Shown here: positions 32,150 to 40,362 of the stretch, piece by piece
Position numbering within the stretch: the first letter of the stretch is position 1
Layout of the letters: every line of letters starts with the position of its first letter
From: CAYRGQ01 sp964423925
GTDB lineage: Bacteria > Bacteroidota > Bacteroidia > Sphingobacteriales > Sphingobacteriaceae
Assembly: GCA_964423925.1 (NCBI GenBank)
Contig: CAYRGQ010000030.1
Span: 1 to 42,837 of the forward strand
Direction: 5' to 3'
Length of the DNA stretch: 42,837 bases
Program-made: the position numbers and the translations under genes
Notes under the pieces: model-generated
What the model saw: the letters and a program-made list of their open reading frames with translations, nothing else
Databases searched by the model: none
Told to the model about the DNA's origin: nothing

Positions 32150-33940
32150 ATGAAAATATATCGCATATTGATTACGGCGGTGGCGATGACGACCGTAGTT
32201 TCTTGCCAGAAGGGCTTTCTGGACCGTTATCCTCAAACCGCCGTCACGCCTGAAGTGTTTTTTAACACCGAAGAGGACCTAGCTCTCTACATCAATGGTA
32301 TGATCAGCTTATCTGACCGGTATATGTATCGCAACGACCAAGGGTCGGATAATGCGGCAACTACTGCGGCCATTGAAGTGAAAAATATCATGACCGGGTC
32401 TCCTACATCCCAAACCATCACCGGCGGATGGACGTGGGGCCGGTTGCGCACCATCAATTATTTTTTAGAAAATTACGGACGCGCTAACGTCCCTGCGGAG
32501 GTGAAAAACCACTATGCGGGGCTGGCGCGATACTACAGAGCCATATTTTACCACGACAAGGTAAAGCGGTTTTCGGACGTGCCTTGGTACTCAGGAACAC
32601 TCACTCCGGGCGACGAGCAGCTCTTTAAAGCGCAGGATCCCCGCGCCTTGGTAATGGACAGCGTTATGGCCGACCTAGCATTTGCCGTGGCCAACGTACG
32701 TGAGAGCGTGCCAACCGGGACCCCTGGCAGATGGGCTGTGGCATTGATGGAAGCGAAAATAGCATTGTACGAAGGTACTTACCGCAAATACCATGGTTAT
32801 TTGGGGCTGCAGGAGTCCGCGGATGCGTTGTTGCAGAAGGCGGCGTCGACAGCCGCGCGGATAATGGCCGAAGGTGGGTATAGCATCCATTCTACCGGAA
32901 ACCCCGATGCAGACTACGCGGCACTGTTCTCGAGCCAAGACTTGCTCAACAACCGGGAAATGATTCTTGTCAATGTTTTCGACCAGACTAAAAATCGTAC
33001 GCAAAATGCAAACAATGAAGTTTTCGGTGCGTATGAACAGTCCCCAGCGCGAGATTTGGTTCAAACCTACCTGATGGCAGACGGTTCTCGTTTCACCGAC
33101 CAGCCGGGGTATGCCACGTTCGGCTTTGTCCAGGAATTTGAGAACCGCGATCCACGGTTGTCACAGACGCTGGCTTACCCGGGCTGGCAACGCGTACAGG
33201 ATTCCGAGCCTTACGTGCAATTTTTCGCGCGGAACTTCAGCGGTTATCATCAGTTGAAAGGCTACGTCAACAGTACGGATCAAGCGATTTTGAGTGGGGT
33301 GGATGTGCCTGTACATCGTTATGCAGAGGTCCTGTTGATTTTGGCTGAAGCCAAGGCAGAACTGGGTACGATTACTCAAGCCGATTTGGACGCTACAGTC
33401 AACGTGCTGCGCGATCGCGTCGGCATGCCTCATTTGGACTTGACGTGGGCGAATGCTAATCCGGATCCCGTGCAAGCGGCGAAGCATCCGAATGTCACAG
33501 GTGCAAACCAGGGGATAATTTTGGAGGTTCGGAGGGAGCGGCGCGTAGAACTGGTATTTGAGCAAATCCGGTATGACGACCTGATGCGTTGGCACGCGGG
33601 GAAGGTTTTGGAAGAGATTCCCCAAGGCATGTATTTTCCTGGCGTAGGCGATTATGACATGACCGGCGACGGTGTGCCCGATATCCGACTTATACCGGAA
33701 GGAAACACCATCCCGGCCGATCGTGAGCGCAACGAACTGGGCGTACCGCTGGTTTACTACACCGTCGGATATATCGGTGGCGGAGCCACCATATATCTTG
33801 AGAATGGGGTGAACGGTGGTTCCATCGTGACCGAAGACCGCGAGCGGAATTTTATCGAACCCAAGTATTATTATCGTCCGGTTCCTCATACCGAGGTGGT
33901 ACTGAACCCGAATTTATATCAAATATTTGAATGGAATTAG
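32150..33940 (+). CDS. SusD/RagB-like substrate-binding lipoprotein
   Basis: A 596-residue surface lipoprotein with lipobox cysteine C19 (TAVAMTTVVSCQK). The SusD start FLDRYPQTAVTPEVFFNTEEDL and the TPR-like helices (YYRAIFYHDKVKRFSDVPWY) are typical, as are the C-terminal segments ILAEAKAELG, VLRDRVGMP and EVRRERRVELVFEQIRYDDL. The protein caps the SusC-like barrel and selects the ligand. It is longer than many SusDs, with an inserted segment near residues 480-570 (YDMTGDGVPDIRLIPEG, then YTVGYIGGGATIYLENG). Confidence 0.95.
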   Translation: MKIYRILITAVAMTTVVSCQKGFLDRYPQTAVTPEVFFNTEEDLALYINGMISLSDRYMYRNDQGSDNAATTAAIEVKNIMTGSPTSQTITGGWTWGRLRTINYFLENYGRANVPAEVKNHYAGLARYYRAIFYHDKVKRFSDVPWYSGTLTPGDEQLFKAQDPRALVMDSVMADLAFAVANVRESVPTGTPGRWAVALMEAKIALYEGTYRKYHGYLGLQESADALLQKAASTAARIMAEGGYSIHSTGNPDADYAALFSSQDLLNNREMILVNVFDQTKNRTQNANNEVFGAYEQSPARDLVQTYLMADGSRFTDQPGYATFGFVQEFENRDPRLSQTLAYPGWQRVQDSEPYVQFFARNFSGYHQLKGYVNSTDQAILSGVDVPVHRYAEVLLILAEAKAELGTITQADLDATVNVLRDRVGMPHLDLTWANANPDPVQAAKHPNVTGANQGIILEVRRERRVELVFEQIRYDDLMRWHAGKVLEEIPQGMYFPGVGDYDMTGDGVPDIRLIPEGNTIPADRERNELGVPLVYYTVGYIGGGATIYLENGVNGGSIVTEDRERNFIEPKYYYRPVPHTEVVLNPNLYQIFEWN

Positions 33941-33991
33941 CGAGGGACAGATCGCAGAGGCGGGAAGGTTAACCTTTTTACGCTTGCACGC

Positions 33992-34207
33992 TTGAACTGC
34001 CGCTATAAAACGGCATATTTGTCCGCGCATGTTTGCATCTTAAGCATCTTAGTGTGGCGGGGGGCATTGTCCCAGCCAGCGCATGCGCAGGAGCCTGTTG
34101 CGTATGCCTTCCTTACGGATGTGCATATTAATGGTCTGTATTGGAAGGACGGTCCACCCCAACTAACACATTTGTTGACGATGGTTGGGATTTCCCAGAT
34201 AGGGTGA
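33992..34207 (+). pseudogene. Truncated calcineurin-like phosphoesterase remnant
   Basis: A 71-codon frame that reads like the first part of an exported metallophosphoesterase. It has a signal-like segment ending AHAQ, then EPVAYAFLTDVHINGLYWKD with the D-x-H metal motif. It stops after HLLTMVGISQIG, so the catalytic domain is missing. There is no ATG, only a TTG, and no promoter. The other two metallophosphoesterases of the locus start with comparable motifs. I read it as a gene decayed by deletion. A functional short peptide is possible but less likely. It fills most of the 300-bp gap after susD. Confidence 0.5.
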
Positions 34208-34240
34208 CATGATTTTTTATCCATTGAAACTCAATATAGT

Positions 34241-35503
34241 ATGAAATCGTTAAGCAGCGTACGTTGTAGTGGAGTACTAATGCTCGCAGCCGTGCTTTCT
34301 TCGGTAGGATGTCAACCTAATGAAACGCCCCAAACGCCCGTTAAAAAGGTGTTGTTCGCCATTGTCGATGGGATACCCCCCGATGTCATCGAGCGGGTCA
34401 ACACCCCGTGGATTGATAGCGTGTCGGCCCAAGGTAGTTATACCCGCGCCTATACCGGTGGCGAAATAGGAGCATACTCAGAGTCACCCACCATTTCGGC
34501 CGTTTGTTATACGCATTTCGTAACGGGTACCTGGACCCATAAGCATAACGTATGGGACAACAGCATCGCGGCTATAAACTACCATTATCCCACCTTTTTC
34601 TGGTATATCAAACAATACAGTCCGGAAAGGAAAATCGGCGTTTTCTCCACGTGGGAAGACAATCGCACGAAACTTATCGGGGAAGGAAAGCCTGAGACGG
34701 GCGGACTGAAAATGGATTATCATGCCGACGGGTATGAGCTGGATACGGTTGCCTACCCGCATGATCCGGGCAGTCATTATATCCACCGCATCGATGAACG
34801 GGTATCCGAAGAAGCAGCCCGAGCTATTAGGGAGGACGCCCCCGACTTGTCTTGGGTGTATTTGCAGTACACGGACGATATCGGCCATCGTTTTGGTGAT
34901 AGCGAGGAGCTGGATAGCGCAGTGGTCATAGCGGATAATCAAGTAGGGCGTCTATGGCAAGCGGTACAACACCGCCAAGAGCAGTTTAATGAGGAATGGC
35001 TCGTGTATATTGTCACGGACCATGGTCGCGATGACAACGGATTTCATCACGGGGGGCAAACTCCGCGAGAGCGAGGAATATGGCTCGCAACCAATGACAA
35101 GAATCTTAATACCTATTTCCACGAGAGCGAACCGGGCTCCGTTGATTTGTTGCCAACCGTATTGCGATTTTTGGAGGTGCAAGTGCCGCGCGAATATCGA
35201 TTCGAATGGGACGGGATCCCACTTTCGGGCCCTGTGTCCCATGCCTTCAAGTCTGCCACGTTGCAAGGAGATACGTTGACCTTGGTGTGGGAGCCGTTTA
35301 AGGAGCAAGGCACCCTAAGCGTGTTGTTGGCGACCACGAATAATCATGCGATCGGTGGAACGGACGAGTATAAAATGCTAACAAGCGTACCCGTTTCAGC
35401 CGGTCAGATCGCTTTGGATATCAGTGCGTACCCGGCCGACTTCTATAAGGTGGTACTGGAATCGAGTGACCACGCCGCCAATCGTTGGGTCTCTCGCAAT
35501 TGA
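34241..35503 (+). CDS. Alkaline phosphatase superfamily phosphodiesterase/pyrophosphatase lipoprotein
   Basis: A 420-residue exported lipoprotein (lipobox SSVGC, Cys24) with the fold of type I phosphodiesterases/nucleotide pyrophosphatases. The motifs are VLFAIVDGIPPDVI with metal ligand D43, the nucleophile region SPTISAVCYTHFVTG (Ser86 or Thr84, aligning with TFPNH in classic NPPs), YLQYTDDIGHRFG, and VTDHGRDDNGFHHGG. The asparagine that normally follows the nucleophile appears to be Cys89, a departure from NPPs. It probably hydrolyses phosphodiesters or phosphomonoesters at the cell surface or in the periplasm. It is on the same strand as SusCD, 33 bp after the decayed phosphoesterase. A beta-sandwich-like tail of about 80 residues follows the catalytic domain. 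Confidence 0.87.
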   Translation: MKSLSSVRCSGVLMLAAVLSSVGCQPNETPQTPVKKVLFAIVDGIPPDVIERVNTPWIDSVSAQGSYTRAYTGGEIGAYSESPTISAVCYTHFVTGTWTHKHNVWDNSIAAINYHYPTFFWYIKQYSPERKIGVFSTWEDNRTKLIGEGKPETGGLKMDYHADGYELDTVAYPHDPGSHYIHRIDERVSEEAARAIREDAPDLSWVYLQYTDDIGHRFGDSEELDSAVVIADNQVGRLWQAVQHRQEQFNEEWLVYIVTDHGRDDNGFHHGGQTPRERGIWLATNDKNLNTYFHESEPGSVDLLPTVLRFLEVQVPREYRFEWDGIPLSGPVSHAFKSATLQGDTLTLVWEPFKEQGTLSVLLATTNNHAIGGTDEYKMLTSVPVSAGQIALDISAYPADFYKVVLESSDHAANRWVSRN

Positions 35504-35662
35504 GCGGTTTCAGCTTTCCAGGCTGGCGTGATGAAGCGGATTGCAGAAGGAGTGCTGGAAGAAAGACACGGTCTACTGAGTATATCGCTTGGTGAAGGCA
35601 CAGGCGTAGTATGCTCACCGATTTTACATTTATTACGGAAACTATTTTATGAACCTTACACC

Positions 35663-36622
35663 ATGAATACCCAACCCGGTCCCAAAACCTACCTGCTGTC
35701 CATTTTTCTTTGGCTGTTATTAGCGTCCTCGTGCCAACAAGGCCCTCACGAGGCAGGTGGCCAGGTCGCAATTAGAGCCATGACATTTAACCTTTGGCAT
35801 GGTGGCGACGCCGTCGGATTACCGCGCGACACCACGATCAAGTATCAGCTGGAAGCCATCCGTCTAGCGGGGGCCGATGTCGTGGGGCTACAGGAGCAGA
35901 CTGCCAACCAAAGTGATAATCAATCGCGCGCACGTGTGCTCGCCGACAGCCTAGGCTGGAACTGCCACATCATCGACAACAGCCGCGCGATCATTTCCCG
36001 CTTCCCCCTTAGTATATTGGACACGGCTGGCGTGTCCCAAGCGGTGATGATGCAAGTGGATGAAGGCATTGAGGTTGTTTTCGCGGTGGTGCACCTAATG
36101 TATACGCCGTACGAGCCGTATGATATTGCGGACGGGAAATTGCTGGACGCGCAAGCCGCCGAAGCTTCTGCACGCGATACCCGCCTATACCAAGTGAGCG
36201 ATTTGTTGGAAGAATTGGCGCCTTTTTCGGATTATCCTACAATCTTGGTGGGCGATTTTAACGAGCCAAGCTATCTCGACTGGACCAAACAAGCCATAAA
36301 GGATAGAGGCGATTCACTACTGCCGTTTGCGGTACGTTGGCCTGCGACGGCCTTACTCGCCGAGCACGGCATCGAAGATGCGTATCGGAGCGTCCATCCC
36401 GACGTCAGCGCCAAGCCAGGATATACTTGGACTTCCGTGGAAGGCCTGTGGCGCAACCCCGAAATCCACGATCGGATCGACTTGATTTTAATCAGCCCAA
36501 AACATTTCTCCGTTCGCTCCGCTTCCGTGGTCGGGGAGGAGTCCCCGTTGTCTGATATCGTTGTTAGTCCGTGGCCCTCTGACCACCGGGCCGTAGTGGC
36601 CGACGTTGCCCTTGCGTGGTGA
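35663..36622 (+). CDS. Endonuclease/exonuclease/phosphatase (EEP) family lipoprotein
   Basis: A 319-residue exported lipoprotein (FLWLLLASSC, Cys24) of the DNase I/sphingomyelinase-type EEP superfamily. The catalytic motifs are complete: MTFNLWHGG, VVGLQEQ with the metal-binding Glu, VVHLMYT, LVGDFNEPS with Asp-Asn, RIDLILIS, and WPSDHRAVVADV with the final Asp-His pair. Members cleave phosphodiesters in nucleic acids, phospholipids or inositol phosphates, so the target here is open. ATG 35663 gives the lipoprotein signal; the 45 upstream in-frame codons are unlikely to be translated. The gap to the previous gene is 159 bp, without a clear promoter. Confidence 0.9.
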   Translation: MNTQPGPKTYLLSIFLWLLLASSCQQGPHEAGGQVAIRAMTFNLWHGGDAVGLPRDTTIKYQLEAIRLAGADVVGLQEQTANQSDNQSRARVLADSLGWNCHIIDNSRAIISRFPLSILDTAGVSQAVMMQVDEGIEVVFAVVHLMYTPYEPYDIADGKLLDAQAAEASARDTRLYQVSDLLEELAPFSDYPTILVGDFNEPSYLDWTKQAIKDRGDSLLPFAVRWPATALLAEHGIEDAYRSVHPDVSAKPGYTWTSVEGLWRNPEIHDRIDLILISPKHFSVRSASVVGEESPLSDIVVSPWPSDHRAVVADVALAW

Positions 36623-36673
36623 CACGTGTGCCGTCACGTGGTTAGCATCGTAAATAAAATGTTAATGACGGGC

Positions 36674-36685
36674 TAAAACGTTTTA
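36674..36685. promoter_or_regulatory. Palindromic operator candidate upstream of the DUF1080/cytochrome operon
   Basis: TAAAACGTTTTA is a perfect 12-bp palindrome with a central CG, the pattern recognised by many LacI-family repressors. It lies 78 bp before the gene at 36763. Two CACGTG hexamers at 36623-36628 and 36635-36640 just upstream can form a hairpin but have no T run. Confidence 0.35.
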
Positions 36686-36762
36686 TGAGCCATAGAAGAT
36701 GCCAAGTAATTTTTATCTTAGCGACCTGAACAGAATAATTATAACCGTAATTTGAATTATTA

Positions 36763-38124
36763 ATGAAGTGTTTTTTTAAGCCAATCGGCGCATTGATGGG
36801 CGTTATGCTTTTTCTATGCGTAGTGGGCGTTCAACAGGCTATGCCGCAAAATGAGCTTGGTCTTCAGGCTTTTAGGCAACCCACCCAAGGATGGCAAAAC
36901 GTAGCGGGCGTGTCCGTCCCTTTTGCCAAACCCCAAACCATGACCACGCAAGCAGGTGACGGCGTGTTTGCATTTGTGCCGACGCGACGCGTTAGCCAGG
37001 CATCGGATCTGGTGACGACCGCAGAGCACGGCGACATCGAACTGGAGTTCGATTATCTTTTGGCAGCGGGTTCCCGCGCAACGATCGTCTTGCAAGACGC
37101 TTATGAATTTATAATCAGCGACAGCCATGGCGAGGCGTTCGCGACAGCGATGGGTAACGGTGGCATCACCGGGTACGCACCCCGCCAGCAAGTGGGCAAG
37201 GCGCCCGGCCTATGGCAGACGGTAAAATTAGCTTTCCGTGCACCGCAATTTAACGCGGCGGGCCAAAAGACAGCACCCGCCCGTTTGGTACGCGCGCAAC
37301 TCAATGGGGTAACGATCCATGAAAATGCGGCGCTACAAGCGCGTTCCGGTGCCACTGAGAAAGCCCAAGGACCTTTGCGCATAGCGGCTAGTGGTGCTAT
37401 TGCCTTCCGCAATGTTAAGTTGAGCACCTTGCCTAGCGGACAAGCTAATCAAGGTAATAACAACCAGCCCAACCCGATCTTGGTCAATGCAGAGACTACG
37501 CGCGTATTGCGCAGTTTCGTAGACATTCCCGGACGCCGCGTGGTTCATGCCGTGTCGGTGGGTCACCCGCAACGCGTTCATTATACCTACGATATGGATC
37601 ACGGTACTATCGTACAAGCGTGGCGAGGAGATTTTCTCGACGCGACGCCGATGTGGCACAACCGGGGTAACGGTACCTCCCGCGCTTTGGGTGCTCCCAT
37701 TTATTTCGGTATGCCCCAGATTGCACTTGCCCAGCTAGATTCGCGCAACGCCGCGTGGCCCAGCGATACTGGAGGAACGGGATACCGTCCCAAGGGTTAC
37801 CGCTTGGATAAGCAAGACCAGCCGACGTTCAACTACGAACTATATGGCACGACCGTGGAAGATAGCACGGTACCGCTGCCTGGCGGGGAGGGTCTATCGC
37901 GTACGGTGCGTGTAGGCAACACTGCGGGTAACCTTTACTTGCAGTTGGCTAAGGGTTCCGAAATCGAGGACCAGGGCAACGGCGTGTACGTGATTGGCGA
38001 CAACTCATGGTATATCAGGTTGGACGACAGCGGACGGGAGAAACCCTTTATCCGCGACCACCAAGACGGCAAGGAACTGCTGGTTCCGGTTCGTGGCACC
38101 GTCCGTTATTCCATCATTTTTTAA
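36763..38124 (+). CDS. Exported DUF1080-like protein (3-keto-disaccharide hydrolase domain family)
   Basis: A 453-residue exported protein (GALMGVMLFLCVVGVQQA). Residues about 30-220 resemble the concanavalin-like DUF1080 fold: GDIELEFDYLLAAGSRATIV, VGKAPGLWQTVKLAFRAP, RAQLNGVTIHENAAL, and GPLRIAASGAIAFRNVKL. After a short Gly/Asn-rich linker (QANQGNNNQPN), a second domain of about 210 residues follows (TYDMDHGTIVQAWRGDFLDA, GYRPKGYRLDKQDQPTFNYE), which I associate with PQQ/cytochrome-type sugar oxidation proteins but cannot name with certainty. Its gene lies 12 bp before the dehydrogenase-cytochrome gene, so the two likely act together. Confidence 0.72.
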   Translation: MKCFFKPIGALMGVMLFLCVVGVQQAMPQNELGLQAFRQPTQGWQNVAGVSVPFAKPQTMTTQAGDGVFAFVPTRRVSQASDLVTTAEHGDIELEFDYLLAAGSRATIVLQDAYEFIISDSHGEAFATAMGNGGITGYAPRQQVGKAPGLWQTVKLAFRAPQFNAAGQKTAPARLVRAQLNGVTIHENAALQARSGATEKAQGPLRIAASGAIAFRNVKLSTLPSGQANQGNNNQPNPILVNAETTRVLRSFVDIPGRRVVHAVSVGHPQRVHYTYDMDHGTIVQAWRGDFLDATPMWHNRGNGTSRALGAPIYFGMPQIALAQLDSRNAAWPSDTGGTGYRPKGYRLDKQDQPTFNYELYGTTVEDSTVPLPGGEGLSRTVRVGNTAGNLYLQLAKGSEIEDQGNGVYVIGDNSWYIRLDDSGREKPFIRDHQDGKELLVPVRGTVRYSIIF

Positions 38125-38136
38125 AGCTTCCTGATC

Positions 38137-40128
38137 ATGACTATACAAGTTATTCAAACGAATACGAAACGCATATTAGCAACCGTCGTTTTCTTTTTGG
38201 CAGCGGTGTATTGCCTGATGGCGCAAGATGCCCCCAAGGAATCCGACTATTTTGAAATCAAGCGGGTACGGACGCCCGAAGGCATTATCCTGGAGGTAGG
38301 GGGCTTGGTTACCCTTCCCAACGGCAACTTGGCCCTGAGTACGCGCCGTGGCGAGGTCTATATCGTCGAGAACCCCACTAGCCCCAATCCGTATTTCCGT
38401 CACTTTGCCACCGGATTGCACGAAATTCTCGGGTTGGCTTACAAAGACGGCGCACTCTACTGCGCACAGCGCGGTGAACTGACGAAGCTGATCGATACGG
38501 ACAACGACGGCAAGGCGGATGTGTACGAAACCATCCATGCATGGCCACTGTCCGGCCACTACCACGAATACTCGTTCGGTCCGGTTATCGCGCCGGATGG
38601 ATCGTTCTTCGTGTCGGGCAACGTAGCTTTCGGCGACGAAGAGTGGTGGCGGGGCGAAAGCCGCGTGCCATGGCGGGGCTGGATCTTCAACGTTACGGAG
38701 GAAGGCAAATTGACGCCCTGGGCTACGGGTGTCCGCTCGCCGGCTGGTCCGGCCATGCTTAACGGCCGTTTGTTTTACACCGAAAACCAAGGCGACTGGA
38801 TTCCGTCCGGAGGCTTGTGGCCGGTGGAGCGCGGCGACTTTATGGGGCATCCCGCCGGATTGGTGTGGACCGACCATCCTGAGTCGCCCCTGAAGTTTTC
38901 TTTCGCTGATTTCTTGACGAAAATGGATGAGCGTCGGATCAAAAACGATCAAGGACGTTATATCAAGCCGGAGAACATCGTAGATGAAGAATATAAGACT
39001 CCTTACGATGCGGAGCGCGAATTGCCTAACTATAACCTGCCGGCGGTATGGTTGCCTCACGGTATTTTGGGTATCTCCAGCGCCGAACCCACTATTATTC
39101 CCCAAGGTGTATTCGGACCGTTCGAAGGACAGATTCTCGTGGCTGACCAAGGCATGAGCATGCTCTCGCGCGTGATGCTTGAGGAGGTCGACGGTACCTT
39201 ACAAGGTGCGGCCATCGCGTTCCGGAGCGGGTTCCGCTCAGGGGTGCTGCGCGTTGCCTGGGCGCCGGACGGGTCGCTCTTTGCCGGCGAAACCAACCGG
39301 GGTTGGGGATCTGCTGGTGACGCCAACGAAGGCTTGGAGCGCTTGGAATGGACGGGACGGATTCCGTTTGAAATGAAGACGGTGAGCGCACGTCCAGACG
39401 GATTTGAAATTGAGTTTACCAAGCCTGTCAACCGCGAGTCGGCCGAGGATTTGGCTTCGTACCGCGTAGAGAGCTTTACGTACAAGTATCACCCCGTCTA
39501 CGGCAGCCCGTTGGTGGATATGGTATCGCACGACGTCAAAGGCGTGAAAGTATCGGCCGACGGCTTGAAAGCCCGTTTCATCGTGGATGGACTTAAGCAA
39601 AACTACATCCATTCGATTTCGTTGGATGGTGTCCGCGACCAAGAAAATGGCGGGGTGTTGTTGCACCAAACCGCGTACTATACCTTGACCAAAATCCCGC
39701 AAGGGCAGAAACTGTCCATGAGTGAAGTGAGCACGAAGGATAGCTCGATTCCCGTCGTGGAGGCGGTGCCGGTAGTGGAGCCAAAGCCTACGACGACTAA
39801 GACTACACAGCGGGCAGCTACAACCAAAACGACGCCCGCAGCTGCTCCGCAGCAGGTAGTCGCTAGCGCGCCTACGTTCAAGGAGGTGGAAGGTTTGTTG
39901 ACAAAGTACACCTGTATTGCCTGCCATAGCGTCACGGCAAAGCAAGTAGGTCCGCCGTATGCGGAGATTGCGAAACGGGGCTATACCGATGAGCAAATGG
40001 TGCAGCTGATGTACAGCCCTCAGCCTGCTAACTGGCCCGATTATCCGGCACCGATGCCGCCGATGGCGCACGTGCCTAAAGCAGATGCACTCAAAATAGC
40101 GGCTTATATTAATTCGCTGGCAAAATAA
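38137..40128 (+). CDS. Sugar dehydrogenase-like beta-propeller fused to a C-terminal cytochrome c
   Basis: A 663-residue exported protein. A signal peptide (ILATVVFFLAAVYCLMA) is followed by a six-bladed propeller of the sorbosone/PQQ-glucose dehydrogenase type (about 35-415; GLVTLPNGNLALSTRRGEVY, TDNDGKADVYETI, GVRSPAGPAMLNGRLFYT, LPHGILGISSAEP, LRVAWAPDGSLFAGETNRGW). Next come an Ig-like domain, a Thr/Ala/Pro-rich linker (about 545-577), and a cytochrome c domain with heme motif CIACH (593-597) and a likely distal Met in APMPPMAH. It probably oxidises a sugar or polyol and passes electrons on through its own heme. A strong terminator follows. Confidence 0.85.
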   Translation: MTIQVIQTNTKRILATVVFFLAAVYCLMAQDAPKESDYFEIKRVRTPEGIILEVGGLVTLPNGNLALSTRRGEVYIVENPTSPNPYFRHFATGLHEILGLAYKDGALYCAQRGELTKLIDTDNDGKADVYETIHAWPLSGHYHEYSFGPVIAPDGSFFVSGNVAFGDEEWWRGESRVPWRGWIFNVTEEGKLTPWATGVRSPAGPAMLNGRLFYTENQGDWIPSGGLWPVERGDFMGHPAGLVWTDHPESPLKFSFADFLTKMDERRIKNDQGRYIKPENIVDEEYKTPYDAERELPNYNLPAVWLPHGILGISSAEPTIIPQGVFGPFEGQILVADQGMSMLSRVMLEEVDGTLQGAAIAFRSGFRSGVLRVAWAPDGSLFAGETNRGWGSAGDANEGLERLEWTGRIPFEMKTVSARPDGFEIEFTKPVNRESAEDLASYRVESFTYKYHPVYGSPLVDMVSHDVKGVKVSADGLKARFIVDGLKQNYIHSISLDGVRDQENGGVLLHQTAYYTLTKIPQGQKLSMSEVSTKDSSIPVVEAVPVVEPKPTTTKTTQRAATTKTTPAAAPQQVVASAPTFKEVEGLLTKYTCIACHSVTAKQVGPPYAEIAKRGYTDEQMVQLMYSPQPANWPDYPAPMPPMAHVPKADALKIAAYINSLAK

Positions 40129-40148
40129 GGTGCATTGACACTGTATGA

Positions 40149-40192
40149 AATAAGCGTGGCGAGCATGAAGCTTGCCACGCTTATTTTTTTTT
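40149..40192 (+). terminator. Rho-independent terminator after the dehydrogenase-cytochrome gene
   Basis: A 12-bp stem (AATAAGCGTGGC at 40149-40160 with GCCACGCTTATT at 40174-40185) is followed by a T run to 40192. It separates the preceding genes from the phosphoesterase that follows. Confidence 0.9.
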
Positions 40193-40297
40193 GCTCACGC
40201 CCTGGTGAGTGTTTCGGCGCTAGGTCCGCGATACACCATGCCCGGCAGGTAACTGAATATTAATGAAAAGTTAATCCCTTCGCGCTGAGATATTTCA

Positions 40298-40305
40298 TAG
40301 TTTTG
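40298..40305 (+). promoter_or_regulatory. Minus-7 promoter element of the three-domain phosphoesterase gene
   Basis: TAGTTTTG matches TAnnTTTG. It predicts a start near 40312, about 50 bases before ATG 40363. Together with the terminator upstream, this indicates a separate transcription unit. Confidence 0.45.
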
Positions 40306-40362
40306 TGTCGTACGAGGCTGGAATGAGACGGCTTCTAACCTGAACAACTACGAAATCTCGCT

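Noticed and set aside
36623..36640. CACGTG pair as a terminator after the EEP gene
   Set aside because: It can form a 6-bp stem, but no T run follows.
38176..39150. A 324-codon open frame on the minus strand
   Set aside because: It lies antisense to the dehydrogenase-cytochrome gene and its translation shows no domain; it is a shadow of a GC-rich gene.
39238..40071. A 277-codon minus-strand open frame
   Set aside because: Antisense to the cytochrome gene, rich in Arg and His, no recognisable motif.
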